Assembly: GCF_014646055.1 (NCBI RefSeq)
Contig: NZ_BMMS01000032.1
Span: 1 to 64,000 of the forward strand
Direction: 5' to 3'
Source of the DNA: Wenjunlia tyrosinilytica
Lineage (GTDB): Bacteria; Actinomycetota; Actinomycetes; Streptomycetales; Streptomycetaceae
DNA length: 64,000 bases
Shown here piece after piece: positions 1-8,112 of this stretch. Position 1 is the first letter of the stretch, and each line of letters begins with the position of its first letter. Below the pieces are notes generated by a model. That model ran no database searches. It was not told the DNA's origin and saw only the letters and a list, made by a program, of their open reading frames with translations. A program made the position numbers and the translations under genes.

Positions 1-1221
1 GAGGTCGAGGCGGAGCAGGACGCCACGCTCGCCAAGACGCTCGTCGATGCCGGCAGCACGGTGGAGGTCGGGTCACCTGTTGCGGTACTGCTCGAACCGG
101 GCGAGCAGGTCGCCGAGATGAGCGTGCTCCTTGCGCAGCTGGGCGTGGCTGCCTCCGGGCCCGGGGGAGTCAATGGGCAGTCGGCTGCCGTCGGCGGCAC
201 GACCGCACGCACGCAGACGGACTCCGTAGTCCAGCAGACGCCCGCCGCTCCGCGGGAAGAGGAACGCCTGTTCGCCAGTCCCCTCGCGAGACGGCTCCTG
301 AAAGAGGCCGGCCTGTCTCTGTCCGATGTCGAGGGCACCGGCCCCCACGGCCGCATCGTGCGCAAGGACGTCGAGCGCGCGATCGCCACCAAGGCGACCG
401 GGGGCACGAGGGCAGGAGACACGATCGCCACATCGGCCGGAGCCGCTTGCCCGCCACAAGCAGAGGGGCCCGCGTCCTTCCTCGGTGCGCAGACCACGCC
501 CTTGCATCCTGCTGCGACAGGTCATACGACGTCCGCGTCACCTGCGGAAATGGTTCCGCACACCCGACTGCGGCGTGCCATCGCCGCGCGACTGATCCAA
601 AGCAAGCAGACCGCACCGCACTTCTATCTCAAAGGCAGCGCCCGCCTGGACGCCTTGCTCGAACTGCGTCGCCAGATCAACGACGCTTCGCCCGTGCGCG
701 TGTCGGTCAACGACTTTCTCATCAAGGCGGCCGCGATTGCGCACCGCCGGGTGCCAGAGCTGAACGTTGTCTGGCAGGACGACGGAATGCTCCGCTACAC
801 CTCGGCCGACATCGGCGTCGCCATCGCTTCCTCGCGCGGTCTGGTCACACCGGTGCTGCGGTCCGTCGAGTCACTGCCCGTGAGCGCTGTCGCCCAGCAG
901 GTCAAAGGGTTCATCGAGCAGGCCAAGGACGGCAGGCTCGCTCAGCGTGACCTTGAGGGCGGAACCCTCACTCTCACCAATCTCGGCATGTACGGGGTGG
1001 AAGAATTCTCTGCGATTATCAATCCGCCCCAGGTGGCCGTCCTCGCTGTCGGGGCGGGGCGGCGTGAGCCGGTCGTCGGTAACGACGGGCAGCTCAGCGT
1101 AGCGACGATCACGCGAGTTGTGCTGTCCGTCGATCACCGGGCAGCCGACGGCGCAGACGCCGCGCGGTGGATGAGCGAGTTCGTCAAGGTTGTGGAGCAG
1201 CCGATCCTTCTCCTTGTGTGA
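1..1221 (+). CDS. 2-oxoacid dehydrogenase E2 acyltransferase, 5'-truncated by window edge
   Basis: This is the acyltransferase (E2) subunit of a pyruvate or branched-chain 2-oxoacid dehydrogenase complex, which moves the acyl group from lipoate to CoA in the cytoplasm. The frame is open from base 1, so the true start and the lipoyl-lysine lie upstream. The visible part (about 406 residues) begins with the end of a lipoyl domain (AGSTVEVGSPVAVLLEPGEQ). It continues through a Pro/Ala-rich linker, an E3/E1-binding domain near residues 90-126 (FASPLARRLLKEAGL, GPHGRIVRKDV) and the catalytic domain from about residue 185. The HRxxDG active-site motif is seen as DHRAADG near residue 379. I cannot say which 2-oxoacid is used, because the E1 genes are outside the window. 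The call is secure from domain order. Confidence 0.93.
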   Translation, partial: EVEAEQDATLAKTLVDAGSTVEVGSPVAVLLEPGEQVAEMSVLLAQLGVAASGPGGVNGQSAAVGGTTARTQTDSVVQQTPAAPREEERLFASPLARRLLKEAGLSLSDVEGTGPHGRIVRKDVERAIATKATGGTRAGDTIATSAGAACPPQAEGPASFLGAQTTPLHPAATGHTTSASPAEMVPHTRLRRAIAARLIQSKQTAPHFYLKGSARLDALLELRRQINDASPVRVSVNDFLIKAAAIAHRRVPELNVVWQDDGMLRYTSADIGVAIASSRGLVTPVLRSVESLPVSAVAQQVKGFIEQAKDGRLAQRDLEGGTLTLTNLGMYGVEEFSAIINPPQVAVLAVGAGRREPVVGNDGQLSVATITRVVLSVDHRAADGADAARWMSEFVKVVEQPILLLV

Positions 1222-1499
1222 AGTTCCGTGCGCGTGGGGCGGTGCTGAGGCAACAACGGCCGGGATGCTGTCTCCAGGGGGACGTTGAGTGCACAACTCA
1301 CGCCCAGGTTCTGTCTCCTTGGTCAGCGTCGGCAGTCATGGACCAGTCCCGGGAATACCAGCCGTCTCGGGTGCGATGAGGACGGGCATCCACGCACGCC
1401 GCGTCCAGCGCCCGGTCGCCTCGCTGCTACGTGAGCCGAACCGGATTTGGTAGCGCCCTGAAGCCAGGCATGATCGCCTCTGTCGGCGACGCGTGAATG

Positions 1500-1541
1500 C
1501 TGGGGGTCAAGGGGTCGTGGGTTCAAATGACGCCGTCCCGA
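1500..1541 (+). pseudogene. 3'-half remnant of a tRNA-Pro (GGG) gene, possible attachment site
   Basis: The segment reads as the 3' half of a proline tRNA. It starts in the anticodon loop (CTGGGGG), continues with the 3' anticodon stem (TCAAG), a variable region and a T-arm with the loop TTCAAAT, and ends in an acceptor-like CGTCCCGAC. The 5' half is missing. The 3' T-stem strand reads GACGC instead of the CCCGC needed to pair with GTGGG, so it should not fold into a working tRNA. tRNA-Pro 3' ends are known integration sites for actinomycete elements such as pSAM2. A leftover attachment site is the likely explanation, but no matching second copy was seen in the window. Confidence 0.55.
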
Positions 1542-1555
1542 CAGAGAACTAGCAG

Positions 1556-1594
1556 GTCAAAGGCCGTCCCCGCGCAGCGGGGACGGCCTTTGAC
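1556..1594 (+). terminator. Perfect 18-bp hairpin after the tRNA remnant
   Basis: Two 18-base arms (1556-1573 and 1577-1594) are exact reverse complements around a 3-base loop. The strength and the position just after the tRNA-Pro-like remnant fit the natural terminator of the lost tRNA gene. Confidence 0.75.
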
Positions 1595-2055
1595 GTGCGG
1601 GTGTTTGCTCCCATGTGGGAGCGGGCTGGGAGCCCTCGTCCTCCCATGCTCCCAAGGTGTCAATCATGCCCGATTCGTCCATCACCCGATCCGGTCGATG
1701 TGGGGCGCGGTACGAAGACGCTGGGCGCCGGCGCTGCGGGCGGTCCGTTCGCGCAGGCAGCCCCCTCTGGGCTGCCCTTTCCGCCGAAGGTGTGCCCTGT
1801 CAAGGCGAGGCAAGGCCCCTTGGCGTTCCCCCGCAGACGGGTCACTCCCAAGCCGAGAGCGCCGTACCCAGCCGTTCGGCGCGGTATGGGCCTCTTCGTG
1901 GAGGGCCACCACGATCGTCTGCCTCGCCTTCTACGCGGCCACGACACCCACTTCACTGGAGATGGCCCGGCTGCGGATTGCTACCCCTCGTAGGGCCGAT
2001 GAGGACCGACGGAGAGGTCCTCGGCCGCCTGGACCTGCTGGTGTTGCTACCCCGC

Positions 2056-2408
2056 CGCGGCGGCCACGGCCGGGTACCTGGCGGGGGAGATCGCCGGGAT
2101 GGGCCCCTTCCGGCTGCTCCACGACGGGCGCGGCGGCCCTGCCCGCCGTCTCCTGGACGCTCGGCGACCCCGAGCGCGCCCCGTTCACGCTCTACGAACT
2201 CGCCGACCGGCTCAGGATGCGGGGCTGGCAAGTGCCCGCCTACCCGCTGCCTTCCTCCCGGGAGGACACGGTGATCCAGCGGGTCCTGGTCCGGCACGGC
2301 ATCAGCCACGACAAGATCATGCTGCTCGCCGACGGCATCCGTACGGCGGTCGCCCGCCTCATGCCGGGTACCCCCAGGGAGGCCGGCCGTCCCGGCTTCC
2401 ACCACTGA
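2056..2408 (+). pseudogene. Glutamate decarboxylase C-terminal fragment, frameshifted
   Basis: Glutamate decarboxylase is a PLP enzyme that converts glutamate to GABA. Only its C-terminal end remains. One frame, from about 2060, gives YLAGEIAGMGPFRLLHDG. At about 2120-2127 the similarity moves to another frame with ALPAVSWTLGD, FTLYELADRLRMRGWQVPAYP and then DTVIQRVLVRHGISHDKIMLL, all typical of the end of bacterial Gad proteins. The PLP-lysine region and everything upstream are missing, so the product cannot be active. I infer the family from the pattern of the C-terminal segment. It lies between the tRNA remnant and the DUF1501 gene, in a decayed zone. Confidence 0.7.
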
Positions 2409-2620
2409 CGAGACCGGCCAGGAGCCGTCCCAGAAGCCGTCCCAGGAGTCCGCCGAGGGGGCCGGCGAGTCTGCGTACCCCCGGACCACCGTCCCCGGGA
2501 CGGCGCCGAGCGCTTCGGGGGCGGTGCGCCACCTCGGTGCCGGTGTCACCGAAGACGCCGGGGCCGGCCGCGAGGACGCCGACCCGGCGAGCGGTCGGGC
2601 GCGGAACCGGCGGGCGGACG

Positions 2621-3874
2621 TCAGATGAGAAACGGAACGGCCGGGTGGTCGCCGCCGAGGATCGGCCGCGGATCCGCGCCCAGCACGTTCGCCAGGACCG
2701 TGGCGTAGACCGAGCGGAAGTCGGTTGTGCTCCTCAAGTCCTCACCGTCCAGATCCGCCAAGTCCGGCTGCTCGCCGTAGAAGCCGCCTCGTACCGACGT
2801 CCCCGCCACCAGGACGGGTCCGGCGGTTCCGTGGTCGGTGCCGTGGCTGCCGTTGGTCCTCACCCGCCGGCCGAACTCGGAGTAGATCATCACGGTCACA
2901 TCGACCTCGTGCCCGGCCAGCCGATCGACAAAGGAGGAGACGGCCTGATCGACCTGGCCGAGCAGCCCCGTCTGCGCCGCCTTCGCTGCCGCATGGGTGT
3001 CGAAGCCGCCGAGACTCACCTCGTACACCTGGGTGACGAGCCGTGCCTCGATACAGGTCGCGACGATGCCGAGCTGCTCGGCGAGCGCGTTGGGACGCAG
3101 GAGCACTGTCCCCGGGCCTTGTTGGGCATCCCCGGCATCCCCGGCATCCCCGGCGGCCCCGGCCGCGGCGGCCGCCAGCGGCTCCCCGACCGCCGCGGCC
3201 AGGCTCGCCAGGTCGCCGATGCTCGCGGCGACCTGGGCCTGGACCGGCGGGTCCTGCGCGCCGGGCTCGCCCAGCAGGGCCAGGGTCCGCTGCGCGATAC
3301 CGGGCGGTCGAGTCAAGCCGGCCAGGGGGATCGCCGCTCCGGCCGTCAGATCTCCGACCAGCATGGGCGGGAGCACATTCCCGATCGAGACCGCTCGCAG
3401 CGGGTCGTTGTCCGTGGTGTCCAACCAGCGGCCGAGCCAGCCGGTCTCCTTCGGCCGGCCCGGCGAGGCGGACTGCCATATGTCCATGGACCGGAAGTGG
3501 CTCCGGTCGTGATCGGGGTAGCCCACACCGCGGACGACAGCGAGCCGACCGGCTCGCCATAGCCTGTGCAGGCCCGTCATCGACGCGTTCAGGCCCAGTT
3601 CCTCTCCCAGGGGGAGAACCTCGGACTCGTCGTAGGCCAAGGCGGCGCGAGCGTCGTGGTACCGACCGTCGGTGTAGGGAACGACCGTGCTCAGACCGTC
3701 GTTTCCGCCGTACAGCGTGACGACCACCAGCACGGGCCTGCGGGCCTGCCCCGGTTGCTCCACGCCGCTGCGCAGAAGGCGCCGCAGGCCGACCGTACGG
3801 GCTCCGTCCGCCAGGGCCGATGCCCGGGGCACTCGCGAGGCCCGCAAGAACCTGCGCCGTGTCCGGGTGTCCAT
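2621..3874 (-). CDS. DUF1501 family exported protein
   Basis: This is a 417-residue DUF1501 protein, a family of unknown biochemical role with an alkaline-phosphatase-like fold and frequent Tat export. The N-terminus has a twin-arginine-like RTRRRFLRAS. The family motifs VVVTLYGGNDGLSTVVPY, RSHFRSMDIWQSA, GGFDTHA and YSEFGRRVRTNGSHGTDHG are visible in order. The ATG at 3874 has a good ribosome-binding site (GGAG, 6 bases upstream). It lies 27 bases after the DUF1800 gene on the same strand. DUF1501 and DUF1800 genes are neighbours in many bacteria, so the two probably act together at or outside the membrane. An Ala/Gly-rich insert (about residues 245-255, AAAAGAAGDAGDAGDA) is low-complexity. 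The substrate is unknown. Confidence 0.88.
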   Translation of the reverse strand: MDTRTRRRFLRASRVPRASALADGARTVGLRRLLRSGVEQPGQARRPVLVVVTLYGGNDGLSTVVPYTDGRYHDARAALAYDESEVLPLGEELGLNASMTGLHRLWRAGRLAVVRGVGYPDHDRSHFRSMDIWQSASPGRPKETGWLGRWLDTTDNDPLRAVSIGNVLPPMLVGDLTAGAAIPLAGLTRPPGIAQRTLALLGEPGAQDPPVQAQVAASIGDLASLAAAVGEPLAAAAAGAAGDAGDAGDAQQGPGTVLLRPNALAEQLGIVATCIEARLVTQVYEVSLGGFDTHAAAKAAQTGLLGQVDQAVSSFVDRLAGHEVDVTVMIYSEFGRRVRTNGSHGTDHGTAGPVLVAGTSVRGGFYGEQPDLADLDGEDLRSTTDFRSVYATVLANVLGADPRPILGGDHPAVPFLI

Positions 3875-3901
3875 GGGTACTCCTTCTCCTTTCGGGGTGG
3901 C

Positions 3902-5278
3902 TCAGTTGACGAGATACTCCGGCGACACCAGGGCCGCGGTCAGCAGTGACCGAGGATCACGTACGACCCGCTCCAGCGCCGTGCGTGTCCGGGCGGTCCA
4001 GCCGTCGGCCACACCGAGCATCCGGGCCACATGGTCCGGACGCGAACGTGCCGTGCGGGAGGCGATCGGGCGGATGTCCGCACGGGCCGCCGCCCACTGC
4101 GCGAAGTCGAGCCGAGCTTGAGCCGTGGCTGTGGTGAGCCAGGCCCGGCCCTGCGGCCAACCGCCGACGTGGGGCGGCGCGAAGGGAGCCTGTCCAAGTC
4201 TCGACAGGGTCACCAGCACGGCCGTCCTCTCCTCCCCGGCGTCGGATCCGACGCCGATCCCGAGGGCGCGCAGTACTCCCACCACGTACTCCACGGGCTG
4301 CTTCACCAAGGCGCCGCGCGCGTGCGGGCCGGTGAACGCCGGGTCCAGGAAGAGGGCTCGCAGCACCGCGTGGATGTTCCGGCCCGGCCCATAGGCGTCG
4401 AGCAGGCGTCCGAGTACATCCGGCGGGGGAGGTCCGGGGGCGGCGAACCGGTTCCACAGCCTGGTGACGACGAAGCGGTGCGAGGCCGGCCGGTCCACCA
4501 GCAGCGCGACCAGGTCGCCAGCGCCGAAGCTCCCCCGGAGGCCGAAGACCTCCTTGGTGCCGGGGTCGTGGGCGGACGGCTCGAAGACGTATCGGCCCGT
4601 CGACTGATCGACGCGCAGGCCGGTCAGCGCCCGCGCCGCCTCGTGGACATCCGCCTCCGCATAGCCGCCGAGTCCGATCGTGAAGAGTTCCATGACCTCG
4701 CGGGCGAGGTTCTCATTGGGGGCGTCCTTGGTGGCGGCCTCCGCGTCGAGCCAGACGATCATGGCCGGATCGGTCACCATCGCCGCCGCCAGCTTGCCGA
4801 AATCGCCGGACCCGAGGCGGCGCAGCGCGATGTTCTGCCGCAGCATCAGATGCGCGCTGCCGACCTTGTGTATCGATGTGGCGAAGTGGCTGTGCCAGAA
4901 GAAGGTTCGCTTCTCCACGAGTGCGGGTGAAGCCCGCACCATGCGTTCCAGCCACCAACCGGCCAGTTGGCGGCCTTGTTCAGCGGCCTCGTCGGTGGCC
5001 TTCCGGCGCACCACCAGGTCCGGGTCGACCGAGAGCGGCCGGTGGTCGAAGTGGGGCGGCCGCGGGCCTTGGCCGAGGCCCTCGCAGGTGTCCGGCGCGC
5101 CGAGCAGATCCGCCACCGCATCCGCGTAGCCGCGTTCGGCGGCGGCGTCGATCTCCTCGGGCGTGGCTCCGAAGCCCGAGCGGCGTATCAGGTGCGCCAC
5201 GACCGGCCGGAGATCTTCTTCCAGGGAACGTACCGACCGCCGTCTGAATCCCTCCGACCGGTTGTGGCCCAGTCGCAT
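3902..5278 (-). CDS. DUF1800 family protein
   Basis: This is a DUF1800 family protein of about 458 residues with unknown enzymatic role. Family features include the N-terminal HLIRRSGFGATPEEIDAA, the central MIVWLDAEAATKDAPNENLAREVMELFTIGLG split over roughly residues 165-195, and the C-terminal HVGGWPQGRAWL. I prefer the ATG at 5278, which lies two bases after the stop codon of the upstream secreted-peptide gene. An in-frame GTG at 5296 would overlap that gene and is less likely. No clear export signal is visible. It sits between the secreted peptide and the DUF1501 gene, almost certainly in one transcript. Confidence 0.85.
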   Translation of the reverse strand: MRLGHNRSEGFRRRSVRSLEEDLRPVVAHLIRRSGFGATPEEIDAAAERGYADAVADLLGAPDTCEGLGQGPRPPHFDHRPLSVDPDLVVRRKATDEAAEQGRQLAGWWLERMVRASPALVEKRTFFWHSHFATSIHKVGSAHLMLRQNIALRRLGSGDFGKLAAAMVTDPAMIVWLDAEAATKDAPNENLAREVMELFTIGLGGYAEADVHEAARALTGLRVDQSTGRYVFEPSAHDPGTKEVFGLRGSFGAGDLVALLVDRPASHRFVVTRLWNRFAAPGPPPPDVLGRLLDAYGPGRNIHAVLRALFLDPAFTGPHARGALVKQPVEYVVGVLRALGIGVGSDAGEERTAVLVTLSRLGQAPFAPPHVGGWPQGRAWLTTATAQARLDFAQWAAARADIRPIASRTARSRPDHVARMLGVADGWTARTRTALERVVRDPRSLLTAALVSPEYLVN

Positions 5279-5280
5279 GG

Positions 5281-5478
5281 TTACTCGCTGTCCCACTTCA
5301 TCGCGATGTCATAGTGGTCGCTGTCGGCGAAGGGCGCCGCCGACGGAGTGGTGACCTGCCTCGGGGCGGCGTCCTGGCCGGGCGCGGCATTCGCCTGACC
5401 GGCCCAGCCGACGATCCCGGCCACGGCTCCCAGCGTCGCGGTGGTGACGGCGATTCTCCGCCGCAGTGTCCTGGTCAT
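5281..5478 (-). CDS. Small secreted peptide upstream of DUF1800/DUF1501
   Basis: The gene encodes 65 residues. An arginine-rich start (MTRTLRRRIAVTT) and a hydrophobic segment (LGAVAGIVGWAGQANA) form a Sec signal peptide with an ANA-AP cleavage site. The mature peptide is only about 35 residues, ends in HYDIAMKWDSE and has no cysteine. The start is fixed by an AGGAG 8 bases before the ATG at 5478; an in-frame GTG further upstream overlaps this ribosome-binding site. The stop is two bases before the DUF1800 ATG, so translation is probably coupled. I recognise no family. It may be a secreted partner of the DUF1800/DUF1501 pair. Confidence 0.6.
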   Translation of the reverse strand: MTRTLRRRIAVTTATLGAVAGIVGWAGQANAAPGQDAAPRQVTTPSAAPFADSDHYDIAMKWDSE

Positions 5479-5982
5479 CTCGGTCACTCCTGTTTATTTC
5501 GGATTCGTTTTGGAAATCATCGCCGAGCCAGAGCGCTCCGTGGCGTGGGTGCCCGGCATGGCAGCCGAGCCGGGCCCATGGACGCAACGGCCGGCCGAGT
5601 AGCACCCGGCTCATTCGGTAAGCACGCCGGCTCCGCAGGCAAGGGCGACGGTAGCGGAGGCTCCGACCGAATCGCGCTCTTCGCCGGGATCCCTATAAGT
5701 TTCATCAGATGTGCCCGCGAAGTGATATGCCTGTGAGAGGAGTTGTGTATATGCGCGGGCAGGCCCGCCGGGTGGCTGCCCCGTTAATGCTGTGGTCGCC
5801 TCCGCTGGTCTCGTGGTCGCCCGCAGTCGGCCTCTCGTGAACCGAAGACTTGACGCAAAGCCCTTTACGCCGGCGACCGTTTCCCGCCTAACGTGACGAA
5901 GACGCGGCGGGGGTTTCGGCGTGAAGAGCATGTACGAGGATGAAGTTCTCATTGCCGCTCCGCCGCGAAGACGGTCTCCGAG
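5479..5982. other. Divergent intergenic region between two secreted-protein operons
   Basis: About 500 bases separate the minus-strand DUF1800 operon from the plus-strand secreted-protein operon and should hold both promoters. I could not fix convincing -35/-10 pairs. The only candidate gene is the 29-codon frame listed separately. Confidence 0.5.
5751..5840 (+). CDS. Possible 29-codon ORF with a TTA codon
   Basis: A short frame begins with ATG 8 bases after a strong AGAGGAG-type ribosome-binding site and encodes MRGQARRVAAPLMLWSPPLV plus nine residues. Codon 12 is TTA, rare in Streptomyces and dependent on the bldA tRNA. The peptide is basic at the start and hydrophobic in the middle. It may be a real small peptide, a leader, or chance. 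The support is only the ribosome-binding site and the position ahead of the secreted-protein operon. Confidence 0.3.
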   Translation: MRGQARRVAAPLMLWSPPLVSWSPAVGLS

Positions 5983-6381
5983 ATGACAGAAATGAGTCGA
6001 ACCGTGAACCATGGCCAGAAAGGTCTAATCGGGCTGATCGCGCTGGGGGCCACGTGCCTGGCCACCATGACGCTGGCACCCACCGCTCAGGCAGAGGGCG
6101 GCAGTTACATCCGGATCAAGCACAGCGGGGCCTTCGTCGCCAACACCTGCTACGACTGGCGCGGCGCAGAGAAGAGGAACTACTGCCACACCGGACGGCC
6201 GGTCGGAGATTCCTGGCTGGCGTATCTCCCCACGGGAGCGACGGGAGCCCTGATCGACCTGAGCGTCTGGCCCAGCTTCGGTGCCAAGGCCAGCGCCGTG
6301 GTGACCGACACCAGCCAGAACCACTGCTTTGAGATCAGCGGTTCCGCGCTGAATCCGACGCTGCTCGAAACCGGCTGCTGA
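5983..6381 (+). CDS. Secreted four-cysteine protein, paralogue 1
   Basis: This is a 132-residue precursor with a Sec signal peptide ending near residue 38 (TMTLAPTAQA then EGG). The mature part of about 94 residues has four cysteines in the contexts NTCYDW, NYCHTG, NHCFEISG and a final ETGC, where the last cysteine is the last residue. The same pattern recurs in the proteins at 7130 and 7535, so the three are paralogues. I recognise no named family. Two disulfides are likely in the mature protein. The start is less certain than for the later genes: ATGs at 5983 and 5992 share a weak upstream GAG. It is the first gene of a tight operon with a pore-former-like protein 23 bases downstream. Confidence 0.75.
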   Translation: MTEMSRTVNHGQKGLIGLIALGATCLATMTLAPTAQAEGGSYIRIKHSGAFVANTCYDWRGAEKRNYCHTGRPVGDSWLAYLPTGATGALIDLSVWPSFGAKASAVVTDTSQNHCFEISGSALNPTLLETGC

Positions 6382-6404
6382 AAGCCGAACCACAGGAGAG
6401 AACA

Positions 6405-7100
6405 GTGAACTCGAAGTCCCGAATGTGTGTCCTCGCCGGCACCTTCACGGCCGCGGTCGCGGTCGCGCTGCTTGTACCGACAGGATCCGCGGCTTCCCTG
6501 ACCGAGGTGAACGGCCACACGGACAACTGGGTGAACGAGGGAGCCCCGTCCGCCGAGTACGACAACGGTTACAAGGTCGACTCGCAGTCCGAGGTCCGGG
6601 CAGTGCTGGACCAGTGCAACAACCGATCCGTGTCCTGCGCGTCGACCACCGTCGGCACCCCGACCCAGGTGACGAAGTGGTTCGACGTGGACAACACCGG
6701 CACGGGCACCGGCCCGATCGAGGCCTGCGGCCTGGGCGAAGGGGAGATCAGCCAGTCGGTCGGCGGCTCCCACACCTTCACCTGGGGGTGGAACGTGGGC
6801 GCCGCGATCGATATCACACTCATCAAGGAAAAGCTCGGTCTGAACCTCAATGCGCAGTACAACGAATCGCACACCGAGGCCAAGAGCGGTGACGTCAGGA
6901 TGACCGTGAAGAAGGGTGAGAAGGGGATGCTCAAGTTGGGCTACGACATGGAGCGGAAGGTCGCTGATGTCACGGTCCAGGGCGGAAAGTTCGGCGGCGC
7001 GAAGATCAGCGGACTGCGCATGGAAATTCCCCTCAAGGGCGGTATGCGAGTGGGAACCGACGTAGTGCCGTGCGGCGGCACGCTGCTTAACGGCCGCTGA
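6405..7100 (+). CDS. Secreted aerolysin/ETX-like protein (putative beta-pore former)
   Basis: This is a 231-residue precursor starting at GTG with GGAGAG 4 bases upstream and a signal peptide to about residue 30 (LLVPTGSAA). The mature protein has four cysteines (DQC, VSC, EAC, VPC). From about residue 120 a long run of alternating polar and hydrophobic residues (SQSVGGSHTFTWGWNVGAAI, then LNLNAQYNESHTEAKSGDVR) resembles the amphipathic strands of the aerolysin/ETX-MTX2 pore-forming fold, including the TWGW-GA pattern. That assignment is inferred from pattern only. The gene lies between paralogues of the four-cysteine family, 23 and 29 bases from its neighbours, so the four products are probably co-produced and may form one secreted system. 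It could instead be a non-toxic jacalin-like or adhesive beta-protein. Confidence 0.7.
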   Translation: MNSKSRMCVLAGTFTAAVAVALLVPTGSAASLTEVNGHTDNWVNEGAPSAEYDNGYKVDSQSEVRAVLDQCNNRSVSCASTTVGTPTQVTKWFDVDNTGTGTGPIEACGLGEGEISQSVGGSHTFTWGWNVGAAIDITLIKEKLGLNLNAQYNESHTEAKSGDVRMTVKKGEKGMLKLGYDMERKVADVTVQGGKFGGAKISGLRMEIPLKGGMRVGTDVVPCGGTLLNGR

Positions 7101-7129
7101 TCCGGAAACTCTCCAGAAAGGTCGAGCTC

Positions 7130-7513
7130 ATGCTCAGGATTAAGCGGTCGGCGGCATACGGTGCCGCCGCCATGGGAGTCGCTCTGGTCGGTGCGATGGT
7201 GACGGTGCCACAGGCAAGTGCCGGTTCGGCCAACTCCATCGGGTTCACGAACAACGGATGGTTCCTGGTCGACACCTGCTACAAGTGGAAATCCTCGACC
7301 ACCGCCGACTCGTGTGACTACGCCAAGCCCATCAACCAGGACTGGCATGTGGACATTCCGGCCGATGCCAAGGGCGTCAGGGTCGAGGTGACCGTGGCCG
7401 GGCAGGGCAGCGGCGGGAACATATCGCCGCAGATCACTGATCTCAACCGCAGCCACTGCTATGTACTCAGTGGCTACACGTTCAACCCGACCATCACCGA
7501 GAAGGACTGCTAG
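7130..7513 (+). CDS. Secreted four-cysteine protein, paralogue 2
   Basis: This is a 127-residue precursor with a signal peptide ending at ASA near residue 31. The mature part of about 96 residues carries the family pattern: DTCYKW, DSCDYAKP, SHCYVLSG and a terminal EKDC. Conserved positions also include an early SIGF-like strand and W-H-V-D-I-P in the middle. The ATG follows GAAAGG by 8 bases. It lies 29 bases after the pore-former-like gene and 21 bases before paralogue 3. The family is unrecognised. The small size, paired cysteines and lack of charge clusters suggest a compact extracellular beta-sandwich, which is inference. Confidence 0.75.
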   Translation: MLRIKRSAAYGAAAMGVALVGAMVTVPQASAGSANSIGFTNNGWFLVDTCYKWKSSTTADSCDYAKPINQDWHVDIPADAKGVRVEVTVAGQGSGGNISPQITDLNRSHCYVLSGYTFNPTITEKDC

Positions 7514-7534
7514 ACCGGATCAGAGGAGGCAGAG

Positions 7535-7924
7535 ATGAACCTTGGGTTGCGAAAGAGAAGGAATTTGGCTGTATGCGGTGCCGCTGCCCTCGGCGTCACC
7601 CTGGCCGGTACGATGGTGCCGACGGCCTCCGCGAACCCGGACAACTACATCGGGTTCAGGAACGACTCGGGGTACTTCGTCGACACCTGCTACGCCTGGA
7701 AGGGCCCGGCCGGGATCGAGAGCAAGAACTACTGCCACTGGGCCAGGACCGTCGGGACCAAGTGGCAGGCGCACTTCCCGGAGGAGGCGACCGGAGTCAC
7801 CGTCACCGTCAACTTCACGGGAAGCCACTCGGAACCCGTCTACATAGACAACGCCGACAGCAGCCACTGCTACCAAATCACCGGGGTCTGGCCGAATGGC
7901 CATCTCCTGAAAGTGCAGTGCTGA
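7535..7924 (+). CDS. Secreted four-cysteine protein, paralogue 3
   Basis: This is a 129-residue precursor with a signal peptide ending near residue 32 (GTMVPTASA then NP). The mature part has the same cysteine frame as the other two paralogues: DTCYAW, NYCHWART, SHCYQITG and a final KVQC at the very C-terminus. A strong ribosome-binding site (GAGGAGG, 5 bases before ATG) defines the start. It is the last gene of the four-gene operon. It is closest to paralogue 1 around the second cysteine (NYCH) and to paralogue 2 around the third (SHCY). This is consistent with repeated local duplication and divergence. Function is unknown. Confidence 0.75.
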   Translation: MNLGLRKRRNLAVCGAAALGVTLAGTMVPTASANPDNYIGFRNDSGYFVDTCYAWKGPAGIESKNYCHWARTVGTKWQAHFPEEATGVTVTVNFTGSHSEPVYIDNADSSHCYQITGVWPNGHLLKVQC

Positions 7925-7958
7925 GCGTCCCGTCCGGCCGTCTCGAAACGGTCGAGCA

Positions 7959-7975
7959 CCGGCGATAACCGCCGG
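7959..7975 (+). terminator. Weak hairpin after the secreted-protein operon
   Basis: Arms CCGGCG and CGCCGG around a 5-base loop lie 35 bases after the last gene of the operon. A six-pair stem without a T-run is weak support for termination. Confidence 0.3.
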
Positions 7976-8112
7976 AAGACCCTCGGGTCGGGCCCTCGTG
8001 CCTCCGGGCTCCTTGCGAGCACCGGAGCGCGGGGGCCCAGGCATGGGGGCCGCGTGCCGGAATGCGCGAGGTCCTCGCACGGCTCAAGGCATGTGTGCCC
8101 CAACCGCGCAGG

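Larger units (their letters stand above)
1222..2055. other. Gene-poor stretch with tRNA remnant and hairpin
   Basis: I find no convincing gene in this 0.8 kb. It holds only the tRNA-Pro-like remnant and the perfect hairpin described separately. Several overlapping frames are open here, but none has a recognisable domain or a ribosome-binding site, and they look like GC-driven open frames. Confidence 0.6.
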
